From Flavobacterium sp. N1736 (GTDB lineage: Bacteria; Bacteroidota; Bacteroidia; Flavobacteriales; Flavobacteriaceae), in contig NZ_CP109994.1 in the NCBI RefSeq assembly GCF_025947065.1, positions 4,836,001 to 4,900,000 of the forward strand: a DNA stretch of 64,000 bases. Direction: 5' to 3'. A model generated the notes under the pieces. That model worked only from the letters and a program-made list of their open reading frames with translations, did no database searches and was not told where the DNA came from. The first letter of the stretch is position 1, and each line of letters begins with the position of its first letter. The position numbers and the translations under genes were made by a program. Shown here one piece after another: positions 46,173 through 54,897 of the stretch.

Positions 46173-49100
46173 ATGAATAGCAAAAACAAATACAGTCACT
46201 TCGGTTTTTTAATATTTTTGATTATTATATTATCATTAGCATGTAATATACCAATTTTTGCCCAGAATAGTGGTAATGGACAACTAACTTTATCAGGAGA
46301 TGTAAACGTTAATTATGGAGATAGAAAAATTTATACTCTTCAGGATCTTTCTAATACAGATGGTAATGTCGGTTCCAATTATAATAATTTTGAATGGATT
46401 TCTGACGGTGATGTATTAACTCCGGACAGTTTCAATAAAAAGGAAGTTCAAATAGAATGGTATTCCTGGGGGCAAAAAACAATAAAAGTTTTATACAATC
46501 GTTATGGAGAATCTGAACAGTTTTATGCAGAATTTACGGTAAATGTACAAGCTAATCCCGCAACTCCTGAGCCTCCAGTAATATTAAGCAGCAATTGTAG
46601 TCAGGTCGTTTTACAGAGAAGTAATCCTAACTTGAGTAACATTACCTGGTATTGGCAGAGTAGCAGTACAGGAACAAGTACCAGTAACTCAAATACAACA
46701 ATAACATTAACCAGCGGTACAGAATATTTTTTGCGTGCTAATGCAAACGGAAATTGGGGCCAGGCTTCAAGTGTTCAATACAGTCTTACTCCAACTGCTC
46801 CGGTTGTGGGAACAATTACTCAGCCAACATCAACTGTAACAACAGGAAGTGTTGAGCTGTCGAACTTACCAAATGACGGTGTATATATTATTAACCCGGG
46901 AAATATCATGCTTGCAGGTTCCAGCAGAATAATAACAGGCTTGAATCCTTCAACAACGTATAATTTTACGGTAACAAATGCTTCAGGCTGTACTTCTCCC
47001 GCTTCGGCTAATGTGGTAATAAATGGAGCTCCATCAAGCCAGCTTCCTACGCCAACAATTAGTGGGGTTGTACAACCCACATGTGCTAATAATACAGGGC
47101 ATTTTGTTATTACTAATTATAACCCTGCCTATACTTATACAGCATTCCCTACTTTAGGAGCTACCTTTTCAGGAGCTAATGTAACCATACAAAATGCAAG
47201 AGGAAATGATTATTATATCAGTCCGACCAGTTACATGATAAAAGCAAGTTTAGGGTTGAGTGAATCATATCTTTCTGAGAAAGTAGATATTAATACACAA
47301 ATAGTAACTCCTGCCGCTCCCGTAATTAGTTCTGTTACTCAGCCTAGCGCATCTTCTACAGGAAGTGTTGTCTTATCAGGTTTACCATTTTATGACAGCT
47401 GGACAATTAACCCGGGAAATATCTCCGGACATGGAACTACTGCAACAATAAACGGATTAGCAGCTTCTGCAAAGCCATATAAATTCACAATTACGAATTC
47501 ATCAGGATGTACGTCTGCTCCTTCTGCTGATGTATTAATTAATGGTTTTTGCGGTATCAGTAATGAAAATTATGTTCATACGATTATTCCTAAAATTGGA
47601 TCGACTAGTGTATCTGGTTTAGCATCTGATCAAAAAAACGAATCTATAACCTATTATGACGGTATCGGAAGACCAATACAAACCATAGATATAAAAGCAG
47701 GTTTTAAAAGTGATGGAACAGCATTAGATATCATAAAACATATAGAATATGATGAGTTTGGCAGGCAGATAAAAGAATATTTGCCCTATACTGATACATT
47801 TAATTGTGGAGCCTTTAGAGGAAATACTTTAATAAACCTTGCCATAGATGAGGTTTATAATACGGCTAAATATGAAAATACTCTAAATCCATATTCGGAG
47901 AAAAAATTTGAAGCTTCACCACTTAACAGAATATTAAAACAAGCTGCTCCGGGTGAAGATTGGAAATTAGGCAATGGTCACGAAATCAAATTAGATTATC
48001 AAACCAATGCAGATAATGAAGTGAAAAATTTTGAGGTGAATTTTGTTTTATCAAATGGTATCTACACTCCAGAACTAACAAATGTGGGTTATTATAATAG
48101 TAATGAACTATATAAAAATATTGTCTATGATGAGAATACAAGTGCTGATCCTAGTGAAAAAGATGGGTCAACAGTAGAGTTTAAAAACAAACAAGGACAG
48201 GTTGTTTTAAAAAGAACTTACGGAACTGTAGAAAAAGGAACAACGAATGAAGAATACAATACGTATTATGTTTATGATGATTTTGGAAACCTTAGTTTTG
48301 TCATTCCTCCAAAAGCAGTAGACCTAATTGATGCTAATACCACTACTGATGCAAACCCAATATCGACAGCGGTAATCGAGCCAGGAAATTCATTGCACAT
48401 AAAAGCGGCTAATTCTATTACATTAGCAGTAGGATTCCATGCAAAAACAGGCAGTACTTTTTCTGCAGTTATCGGTAGCTATAGCGAAACTGTTTTAGAT
48501 GATTTATGTTATCAGTACAAATACGACCAAAGAAACAGACTTATAGAAAAAAAATTACCGGGTAAAGATTGGGAATATATCATTTATGATAAACTCGACA
48601 GACCAATCCTTACTCAGGATGCTAATTTAAGAATCAATAAAAAATGGCTGTTTACTAAATTCGATGTCTTTAGCAGACCTGTTTATACGGGAGAATATAC
48701 AAATGCAGAAAAAATAACCCGAACTGATATGCAGATTCTGGTAGATGCAGCTGCAGCAGTTTTTGAAACCAGACAAAGCGTAAACACAATAAACGGAACA
48801 ACGGTATATTACAGTAACAATGCTTTTCCTAACGATGCAAACATCAATTTGTTTACCATCAACTATTATGATGATTATGGTTTTGATACTATTCCGGTTA
48901 CGCCTCCTGCACCAATTACAAATACAAAGGGTTTGGCAACGGGAAGCAAAATACGTGTTTTAGGAAAACCAGATTGGATCACCAACTGGAACTATTATGA
49001 CGATAAAGGAAGACCGGTTTATAGCTATAGTAAAAACGATTACCTGAATACAACAAGCAGCGTAAAAACAGAACTTGATTTTGTTGGTAAGGTTTTACAA

Positions 49101-51086
49101 ACAACATCTACACATTCCAGAAATAGCATTACAACCACTATAGTAGATGCTTTTACCTATGATGGCGCAGGAAGACTGACCAAACAAACACAAGCCATTA
49201 ACGGAACAACTACGCCTGAAATTATAGTTGCCAATACCTATGATGAATTAGGGCAATTGACCAGTAAAAAAGTAGGTGGAAAAACCGCTCAGGGTTTACA
49301 GACCGTAGATTTTAAATATAATATTAGAGGATGGCTCAAAAATATTAATGATGTCAGTGCTATTGGAAATGATTTGTTTGCTTTTCAAATTAATTACAAT
49401 GAGATTGCCGATATCAATAAAAAATTATTTAACGGAAACATCAGCCAAACTTTTTGGAAAACAGCCAATCAAGATACCGGTTTAAAAAATTACACCTATA
49501 CGTATGATAAACTAAACAGGCTAACTAATGCGGTTGATAATTTAAACAAATTTAATGAGAGTTTGAATTACGATAAAAACGGGAACATTACTAATCTTGT
49601 AAGATTAGGAGAAATTGTGGGCGGAGTTCCATTAATTACCAACCCATCTGATTTTGGTACTATGGATAATCTTGTGTATACGTATGATGGAGGAAATAAA
49701 CTACAGATAGTGTCAGACAGCGCCAATGATACTTACGGATTCAAGGATGATTTTATTGGAACAGGAGCTGATACAACCACAGATTATACCTATGATGGTA
49801 ACGGGAATATGAAAACCGACACCAATAAAGGAATTACTAATATAACTTATAATTACCTTAATTTACCAACACAGGTAACAATAGCAGGGCAAAATATAAA
49901 TTATGAATATGATGCCACAGGAGTAAAACAACAAAAAACAGCAAACGGAATTGTTACTGATTACGCAGGAGGATTTATTTATGAAGGCAATCAATTGAAG
50001 TTTTTCTCTCAACCCGAAGGTTACGTAGCCTATAATTCTGGAACTTTTGATTATATTTACCAGTACAAAGACCATTTAGGAAACGTTCGTTTGAGTTATG
50101 ATAAAAATCTGGCGATTCAGGAAGAGAACAACTATTACCCGTTTGGTCTTAAACAGAAAGGATATAATAATGTTAACAGTATAACTACGGGTAATAGTAC
50201 CGCACAGAGGTATAAGTTCCAAAGTGAGGAACTTCAAGATGAGCTAGGTCTTAATACATACGCATATGGTTGGCGAGATTATGATCCAGCAATTGGAAGG
50301 TTTAATAAAATAGATAGGTATACAGAAAATTACGCTGATGTATCTCCTTATAGTTATATTACCAATAATCCTGTTTTTTTTAGAGAAATAAAAGGAGATA
50401 GTATTCGGGCAGTATTTTATGATATTGAGGGAAATAGAAATAAGAAAATTCCAAAAGCAGTTCAAAAAATGTTTAACGAAGAGTTTGGCATCCAAATTGG
50501 TTATAACGCAGATACTGAGATGTTATATTTTGTAGGATCTGTAGAGTCTGAATTGTCTCAATCTGCGGATGTAACGAATAGTCTTACTGATGCTTTGAAA
50601 GATACAAATGGCGGATCGGATAGCGATAAATATGGTAGAATTGAGTTTGGATATAATAGAAGGCGTCGGGATGGTAGTGGTAATGTTAGCTTAGGTGTGT
50701 ATTCCGCTGGGTGGACACAGATTGATCTCGCTTCATTTGATTCAAATGGTGATGATAAAAATATTAGATATAGTTCTGCATTAGATCATCGCGCATTTAA
50801 TATGGCACGGGTATTTGAGCATGAATATTTTGGTCATTTTAAAACAAAAACAGGGGCCGGAGCAGATGGAGGTAGATTTAGCATGGGATCTGCTGTAGAA
50901 ATTTCTAATGTGTTTAGCAGACAAAGAAACTTGCCAGAAAGACTACATTATGGAGATGGTTACGATAATAGAATTTATTTTGGTAAAACACTACAATATA
51001 GTAGTCAAGGTGAACAAAGAAAAGCTGTAAAGGAAATGGTAAACAAACCAGGTACAAACAATTTATTTATTGAAATGAAAAAATAA
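46173..51086 (+). CDS. Rhs protein with DUF6443, core domain and variable C-terminal tip
   Basis: 1637 residues from ATG 46173, where a signal peptide begins (MNSKNKYSHFGFLIFLIIIL, Ala-Gln near residue 31); ATG 46122 would put 17 basic residues in front. Regions: PKD/Ig-like N-terminal part to about 460, with two similar modules (TGSVELSNLP... and TGSVVLSGLP...); DUF6443 start at about 461 (ESITYYDGIGRPIQTI); YD repeats; the Rhs core GNVRLSYDKN to RDYDPAIGRFNKIDRY and YSYITNNPV (about 1300-1392); then a 240-residue tip unlike the core. The tip has EHEYFGH (His 1550, Glu 1551, His 1555), then SAVEISNVFSRQRNLPERLHY, which suggests a zinc-peptidase-like toxin, though the His spacing is one longer than HExxH. 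The next gene is a candidate immunity protein. Confidence 0.85.
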   Translation: MNSKNKYSHFGFLIFLIIILSLACNIPIFAQNSGNGQLTLSGDVNVNYGDRKIYTLQDLSNTDGNVGSNYNNFEWISDGDVLTPDSFNKKEVQIEWYSWGQKTIKVLYNRYGESEQFYAEFTVNVQANPATPEPPVILSSNCSQVVLQRSNPNLSNITWYWQSSSTGTSTSNSNTTITLTSGTEYFLRANANGNWGQASSVQYSLTPTAPVVGTITQPTSTVTTGSVELSNLPNDGVYIINPGNIMLAGSSRIITGLNPSTTYNFTVTNASGCTSPASANVVINGAPSSQLPTPTISGVVQPTCANNTGHFVITNYNPAYTYTAFPTLGATFSGANVTIQNARGNDYYISPTSYMIKASLGLSESYLSEKVDINTQIVTPAAPVISSVTQPSASSTGSVVLSGLPFYDSWTINPGNISGHGTTATINGLAASAKPYKFTITNSSGCTSAPSADVLINGFCGISNENYVHTIIPKIGSTSVSGLASDQKNESITYYDGIGRPIQTIDIKAGFKSDGTALDIIKHIEYDEFGRQIKEYLPYTDTFNCGAFRGNTLINLAIDEVYNTAKYENTLNPYSEKKFEASPLNRILKQAAPGEDWKLGNGHEIKLDYQTNADNEVKNFEVNFVLSNGIYTPELTNVGYYNSNELYKNIVYDENTSADPSEKDGSTVEFKNKQGQVVLKRTYGTVEKGTTNEEYNTYYVYDDFGNLSFVIPPKAVDLIDANTTTDANPISTAVIEPGNSLHIKAANSITLAVGFHAKTGSTFSAVIGSYSETVLDDLCYQYKYDQRNRLIEKKLPGKDWEYIIYDKLDRPILTQDANLRINKKWLFTKFDVFSRPVYTGEYTNAEKITRTDMQILVDAAAAVFETRQSVNTINGTTVYYSNNAFPNDANINLFTINYYDDYGFDTIPVTPPAPITNTKGLATGSKIRVLGKPDWITNWNYYDDKGRPVYSYSKNDYLNTTSSVKTELDFVGKVLQTTSTHSRNSITTTIVDAFTYDGAGRLTKQTQAINGTTTPEIIVANTYDELGQLTSKKVGGKTAQGLQTVDFKYNIRGWLKNINDVSAIGNDLFAFQINYNEIADINKKLFNGNISQTFWKTANQDTGLKNYTYTYDKLNRLTNAVDNLNKFNESLNYDKNGNITNLVRLGEIVGGVPLITNPSDFGTMDNLVYTYDGGNKLQIVSDSANDTYGFKDDFIGTGADTTTDYTYDGNGNMKTDTNKGITNITYNYLNLPTQVTIAGQNINYEYDATGVKQQKTANGIVTDYAGGFIYEGNQLKFFSQPEGYVAYNSGTFDYIYQYKDHLGNVRLSYDKNLAIQEENNYYPFGLKQKGYNNVNSITTGNSTAQRYKFQSEELQDELGLNTYAYGWRDYDPAIGRFNKIDRYTENYADVSPYSYITNNPVFFREIKGDSIRAVFYDIEGNRNKKIPKAVQKMFNEEFGIQIGYNADTEMLYFVGSVESELSQSADVTNSLTDALKDTNGGSDSDKYGRIEFGYNRRRRDGSGNVSLGVYSAGWTQIDLASFDSNGDDKNIRYSSALDHRAFNMARVFEHEYFGHFKTKTGAGADGGRFSMGSAVEISNVFSRQRNLPERLHYGDGYDNRIYFGKTLQYSSQGEQRKAVKEMVNKPGTNNLFIEMKK

Positions 51087-51098
51087 AATAAAATTATA

Positions 51099-51497
51099 AT
51101 GAAAAAAATAAAATTCTTTATCGTAATATTTTTTGTATTTTTTTTAAATTTCACTGAGGCTCAGATTACAAAAACAACCTCATATAGATTTGAAGGGCAA
51201 ACAGAAAGTCCAAAATTTAGTACTTACAATGTTAATATTTTAACTCTAAATGTGGATAATACTTATAAGTTAATCTTTCAAACCTACGGTTCGAAAAAAT
51301 TGGCGAAAAAAAATATTATTCGTGAAACAGAAATTGAAGAAGGTATGTGGCATGTCAACGATTCGTTACTGACTCTTTTATCAAAAAATAATCAGCAAGA
51401 ATTAATCTTTTGCATAAAAAATAAAAACAAAATAAGAGTGGTAATTGATGACGGTGAAATGTCAGCTCTAATATGGAAGAAAATTGATAATGATTAA
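51099..51497 (+). CDS. Candidate exported immunity protein for the Rhs tip
   Basis: 132 residues, starting 12 bases after the Rhs stop. Signal peptide MKKIKFFIVIFFVFFLNFTEAQ (cut near 22), then a beta-rich sequence (STYNVNILTLNVDNTYKLIFQTYG, EEGMWHVNDSLLTLLSKN, MSALIWKKID) that looks like a small lipocalin-like or barrel fold. I do not recognise a family. The position directly after a variable Rhs tip, the small size and the export signal all suggest a periplasmic immunity protein. Opposite-strand frames here are reflections. Confidence 0.55.
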   Translation: MKKIKFFIVIFFVFFLNFTEAQITKTTSYRFEGQTESPKFSTYNVNILTLNVDNTYKLIFQTYGSKKLAKKNIIRETEIEEGMWHVNDSLLTLLSKNNQQELIFCIKNKNKIRVVIDDGEMSALIWKKIDND

Positions 51498-51541
51498 AGA
51501 GGTGATGAACATTCTGTTCACGCGTTAGTATGAGCGTCCAG

Positions 51542-51855
51542 CCCCGCTCCCCGAAGAGTTCTAATAAAAAAATGCGCAAATGTTTCTGACTTTGCGCATT
51601 TTTTTGTTTCTTAGAAATTGTAAACCTGATAAAGTCTCCCGACTTTTTACGCTTAGTTCCTATATTGCCTTGATATTTCACATTCAGGAAACAATATTCT
51701 AAGAAAATTAGTTTTAAAGTCAGGAGACTTTATGAGGTTTCTGTTTTTCAATTATATTTGTTTGAAATGGCGCAAAGTCAGAGACATTTGCGCAGCGTGA
51801 ACAGCGTGAACAAGAACACTTCGTAGAGCGGGGGAACACTTCGTAGAGCGAGGGG
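51542..51855. repeat. Long imperfect inverted-repeat element in the Rhs locus
   Basis: The left arm (about 51542-51650: CCCCGCTCCCCGAAGAGTTC, then TGCGCAAATGTTTCTGACTT, then AAACCTGATAAAGTCTCCCG) is matched in reverse complement by the right arm (about 51713-51855: AAAGTCAGGAGACTTTATGA, GCGCAAAGTCAGAGACATTT, then two tandem ACACTTCGTAGAGCG units). Left arm bases 51570-51601 also fold into a terminator-like hairpin. No gene is visible in the region 51498-51907. A copy of the left arm is at 52259-52341. This may be a MITE-like element or a remnant of recombination between Rhs tips. Confidence 0.65.
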
Positions 51856-51907
51856 CAAATGATGCCTACTATACAAAAACTTACTCCAATTTTACAAGTA
51901 AAATAAG

Positions 51908-52195
51908 ATGGATAAAAATAAAGACTTATTGTGGTTTAAAACTGCTATAGAATCTACTTTAAAGGATTATGAAATAAATCACCGTTATTATGAAGACGGG
52001 GATTTCGGAAGCCTGAACCAAATTGAATTTAACTCTAAGGAAAAAGGAGGAAATATAGATTTTTGGGGATTAGGATGGTTAGGTGTTTTTCTTTGGGACT
52101 ATAAAAAAGAAAAAGAAATAATAAATGTATTATTAGAACCAAATCAAGTACAAAAGCAAAAAAGATTACTCGAAGAATTAAAATCGAATTTATGA
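51908..52195 (+). CDS. Small hypothetical protein, possible orphan immunity protein
   Basis: 95 residues, no signal peptide: MDKNKDLLWFKTAIESTLKD, NHRYYEDGDFGSLNQIEFNS, GGNIDFWGLGWLGVFLWDY, then a helical C-terminus (QVQKQKRLLEELKSNL). Short acidic, Trp-rich cytoplasmic proteins of this kind are common as immunity proteins behind Rhs tips. The gene is directly behind the right arm of the inverted-repeat element, with no toxin domain of its own, so it may have been left from a displaced tip. The family is not recognised, so this is inference from context. It is followed by a terminator. Confidence 0.6.
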   Translation: MDKNKDLLWFKTAIESTLKDYEINHRYYEDGDFGSLNQIEFNSKEKGGNIDFWGLGWLGVFLWDYKKEKEIINVLLEPNQVQKQKRLLEELKSNL

Positions 52196-52196
52196 T

Positions 52197-52231
52197 AATA
52201 AATCCCCAATATTTGGGGATTTATTTTTTTA
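52197..52231 (+). terminator. Terminator after the 95-residue gene
   Basis: 13-base stem AATAAATCCCCAA/TTGGGGATTTATT (52197-52209 and 52213-52225) followed by a T run. Confidence 0.85.
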
Positions 52232-52258
52232 ATATATTATCATAAATTTTAAAGTTTT

Positions 52259-52341
52259 CCCCGCTCCCCGAAGAGTTCTAATAAAAAGCTGCGAAAATGT
52301 CCTGACTTTGCGCAATTTTTTGTTTCTTAGAAATTGTAAAC
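52259..52341. repeat. Second copy of the Rhs-locus repeat (left arm only)
   Basis: CCCCGCTCCCCGAAGAGTTC, then TAATAAAA, a GCGAAAATGTCCTGACTTTG segment and TTTCTTAGAAATTGTAAAC repeat 51542-51625 in the same order and orientation, with few changes. The right arm is missing. No gene is seen in 52232-52504 around it. Confidence 0.65.
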
Positions 52342-52504
52342 AATTAATATACTCTATTTGAAGTGCATCGCATACTTTTATAAGTAGAAAATTAAAAGGT
52401 ATTAATAATTATTTTATTTGGTTATCATATAAGATAACCACTTTTCATAAAAACAGGGCAATCTTTGAATTATCATAAAAAGAAAAATAATTCAAAAAAG
52501 TTCA

Positions 52505-52849
52505 ATGGAAACAAAAGAAATTAAAGACTTAGAATATCTTAGAAAATTAATGAGTCTATATCTAAATACATTAAAGCCGCCAAGTGATAAAACAGAATAT
52601 TATACTGCCGAAATCAAATTATTACATTACGGAGAGCTTGGTTGTGTTATTACCAACATGCTTAAATTATGTATTGTGGCGATGGATTCTGAATCTCAAC
52701 AAATTTCAAAAACGATCAAAAGTCCAGCTATAAATGTGGCTCTTATTTTAGAAGTTGTACTCCAGCTGTTTCCTGTGGATGAATTTGAATTGCTAAGCGA
52801 AATTAATGAGTTGCTTATTGCGGATTCTAGTAATATTGATAATAAATAA
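52505..52849 (+). CDS. Hypothetical protein, 114 residues
   Basis: It begins METKEIKDLEYLRKLMSLYLNTLK and appears mostly helical (YYTAEIKLLHYGELGCVITNMLKLCIVAMD, NVALILEVVLQLFPVDEFELLSEINELL). No signal peptide or clear membrane helix. I do not recognise a family. It lies 164 bases past the second repeat copy, in the same accessory stretch. A role as another immunity or regulatory protein is possible but unsupported. Confidence 0.6.
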   Translation: METKEIKDLEYLRKLMSLYLNTLKPPSDKTEYYTAEIKLLHYGELGCVITNMLKLCIVAMDSESQQISKTIKSPAINVALILEVVLQLFPVDEFELLSEINELLIADSSNIDNK

Positions 52850-52905
52850 TCCTGAAATCAATCTGGTTTCTATAATGTTCAAATGAAAAGGAAACTATAA
52901 AGAAA

Positions 52906-52935
52906 ACAAAAAAGCTCCAGATTTCTCTGAAGCTT
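52906..52935 (-). terminator. tRNA-fMet terminator
   Basis: Stem AAGCTCCAGA/TCTGAAGCTT (52912-52921 and 52926-52935, one mismatch), followed on the minus strand by a T run (plus-strand A run 52908-52913). It lies 8 bases past the tRNA 3' end. Confidence 0.8.
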
Positions 52936-52942
52936 TACTTAG

Positions 52943-53015
52943 TAGCGGGAACAGGACTCGAACCTGTGACCTTCGGGTTATGAGCCCGACGAGCTGCCTA
53001 CTGCTCTATCCCGCG
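52943..53015 (-). tRNA. tRNA-fMet (initiator, CAT anticodon)
   Basis: 73 bases with a full cloverleaf and anticodon CAT at 52980-52982. Two marks identify it as the initiator: the first base pair is broken (C1 opposite U72) and the anticodon stem ends in three G-C pairs (TCGGG/CCCGA around CTCATAA). The T arm reads ACAGG-TTCGAGT-CCTGT. The 3' CCA is not encoded. It has its own promoter and terminator. It sits between accessory DNA and the glycosyltransferase gene, and tRNA genes are frequent integration points, but no attachment-site duplication was seen. Confidence 0.95.
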
Positions 53016-53027
53016 ATGTTTCGAGTG

Positions 53028-53057
53028 CAAAGATAAGCAGTTAATACGGTTATCCAA
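53028..53057 (-). promoter_or_regulatory. Promoter of tRNA-fMet
   Basis: On the minus strand TTG (53055-53057), 19 bases, TATCTTTG (53028-53035): a near-perfect Bacteroidota promoter, with the transcript start about 5-8 bases before the tRNA 5' end. Confidence 0.7.
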
Positions 53058-53141
53058 AGAAATTCAGGAAATATTTTTTTGACGAATCTAAAATTTAATA
53101 ACTTATTAACATACAGTTTGTTGTGAGTGAAAAAAAGAAAT

Positions 53142-53277
53142 TTAAGATATAGAATCAGCTTTATAATTTAGTAATTCACGGTATGGATTATCTTTTAAAC
53201 CTAATAAAAAGCCAAAAGCAGGTTCGGTTTTATAGCCTTTTTGTTTTTAAATATTCGATATTGATAAAGTCAATCAT
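53142..53277 (-). pseudogene. DUF4269 gene remnant, ends joined with the middle deleted
   Basis: ATG 53277 lies 2 bases past the stop codon of the glycosyltransferase gene. The first codons read MIDFINIEYLKTKR and then hit a stop. One frame over, the sequence reads KQKGYKTEPAFGFLLGLKDN and NPYRELLNYKADSIS up to a stop at 53142. The first piece matches the start and the second the end of DUF4269 proteins, which are about 180 residues long; roughly 130 codons between them are absent. The join is at a run of A. This is based on remembered family patterns, so it needs a search. Confidence 0.5.
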
Positions 53278-53279
53278 TA

Positions 53280-54806
53280 TTATTTATTATAATTTTTCTC
53301 TTCTATAATTTCGTCTTCTAATTTTTTGTTGATACTGACTTTAGCATTGGTAAAAACAAAAATCGTGGTTTTGTATTCGCGGGCATTTTTATTCGTTATT
53401 TCTCCTGTAATTTTAGAGCTTTCAAAATAGGGACTTGTTTCTTTAATTTCATCACTTATTTCTTCAAAATCCTTAATTCTGATGAGGTTTTTGTATTGTA
53501 TATCAAGATTAAACCAGTTTACATAATCGGCATTAAAAGAAACTGCTTTGATTCCTTTTTTTGTATAATAATTTATGGCGCCGGCTTGTCCGTAATTGTC
53601 GCAAAGCACCAATGTTTTTTCAGGATTGGGCAGAAGTGAATAAACAGAATCTGTTTTACGCGCCAATTCTTTCCATCCCAGCATATCAGCAAAATCCTGA
53701 GGTAAATTGTGGTCTTTTCCGTCTTCCCAGCGAAGCATGCCTAGTTTTTTATATTTTTCCGGATGTTTTACTATAGATTCCGGGCTTTTATTTGGAAAAG
53801 CCAAATTGTACATCGGAACAAAAAATAATAAAGGTATTGCTATAAATACGGGCTGCAAATAACGTTTCCAACCCGATTTTAAAATTTCGGCAACAAAAAC
53901 AGATCCAAAAGCAATATAAATTGGATATAAACCAATGGCATAATAGGCTTTTGCCTTAAAGTATAAAAAGACTGCAAGCGTAAAAACGATAGTAGCAAAA
54001 AAGAATCTGTATTTTGAAAAAGGCTTGTAAAATACTAAAGCATACAAGGCTGAAATAATAACCAAAAATGAACCAATAAAAAACAATAATTGTTCTTTAA
54101 GAAAACCCAATCGATCGACATTTACCAATTGCGTTTTTGCCAATTCTTTCATGTGGTGTACAATTGGAAATTGATTGTTGTATTGCCATAATAGATTTGG
54201 CAGAATCAATAATAATCCTAGAACCAAGGCAAAGTAAAGTTTTTTTTCGGCAAATATTTTCCTTTGGTCAGAAAGCAAAAGAGCAGGGAAGAGGCCGATA
54301 AGCAGAAATAGAATATTGTATTTGTTTAAAAAACCAAAGGCAAAAACGATAGCGCCAATATAAAACCATTTCTTTTCTTGCGTTATTACATATTGAATAA
54401 CAATATAATAAAAAGCCGTCCAACATAAAACATCTAATGAGTTGGGCTGATAAAGCATATTAATTCGCAATAATGACGAAAATACAATACAAACCGCACC
54501 AAGAATTAAAGCATATAAATTTCCTTTAAGAATTTCAATCGTTTTCCAGACAATTAGCAGCGTTAAAACGCCAAAAAGAGCAGGAAAGAATTTGACCCAG
54601 AAAACAGAATTCCCCAGTAAATATATTAAATAAGAAAACCACGAAGTAACCGGCGGAACTGATAAATATCCCCATGCCAAATGATGCGCCTGATCGAGAT
54701 GTAAATATTCGTCACGCTGTAAATCATATTCAGGACTTAGTAAAACATACTGTAAAACAAATTTTAAAAGAATAAACCCAATTAAGATTATGGTTTTTTT
54801 GGTCAT
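53280..54806 (-). CDS. Polytopic glycosyltransferase, GT39/ArnT-like
   Basis: 508 residues with about eleven membrane helices. The first periplasmic loop contains SPEYDLQRDEYLHLDQAHHLAWGYLSVPPVTSW, the acidic loop of the PMT/ArnT superfamily (Asp/Glu near residue 34-36 as catalytic acid), and a later helix pair is followed by a soluble C-terminal part of about 150 residues (PQDFADMLGWKELARKTDSVYSLLPNPEKTLVLCDNYGQAGAINYY). It moves a sugar from a polyprenyl-phosphate donor to a lipid, glycan or protein outside the inner membrane. It is 91 bases after the eCIS ATPase gene on the same strand, but nothing links its function to the eCIS. Confidence 0.87.
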   Translation of the reverse strand: MTKKTIILIGFILLKFVLQYVLLSPEYDLQRDEYLHLDQAHHLAWGYLSVPPVTSWFSYLIYLLGNSVFWVKFFPALFGVLTLLIVWKTIEILKGNLYALILGAVCIVFSSLLRINMLYQPNSLDVLCWTAFYYIVIQYVITQEKKWFYIGAIVFAFGFLNKYNILFLLIGLFPALLLSDQRKIFAEKKLYFALVLGLLLILPNLLWQYNNQFPIVHHMKELAKTQLVNVDRLGFLKEQLLFFIGSFLVIISALYALVFYKPFSKYRFFFATIVFTLAVFLYFKAKAYYAIGLYPIYIAFGSVFVAEILKSGWKRYLQPVFIAIPLLFFVPMYNLAFPNKSPESIVKHPEKYKKLGMLRWEDGKDHNLPQDFADMLGWKELARKTDSVYSLLPNPEKTLVLCDNYGQAGAINYYTKKGIKAVSFNADYVNWFNLDIQYKNLIRIKDFEEISDEIKETSPYFESSKITGEITNKNAREYKTTIFVFTNAKVSINKKLEDEIIEEKNYNK

Positions 54807-54897
54807 CGATATTTTGGTTTTTTTGGCTAAGCTTTTCGATTTTAATTCTTTAGCTAATATAGAATTTTAAGTTAAACATATTGGAGCAAATTCTCAA

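Noticed and set aside
46173..51086. T9SS C-terminal sorting domain on the Rhs protein
   Set aside because: The C-terminus after the core is a globular tip with HEYFGH and has no FTPNNDG-type or other T9SS CTD pattern.
51852..51907. Possible C-terminal tail of a lost toxin directly before the 95-residue gene
   Set aside because: Two frames look equally plausible over fewer than 20 codons, so no coding claim can be made.
52943..53015. tRNA-fMet as the integration site of a genomic island
   Set aside because: No integrase gene and no direct repeat of the tRNA 3' end was seen in the window.
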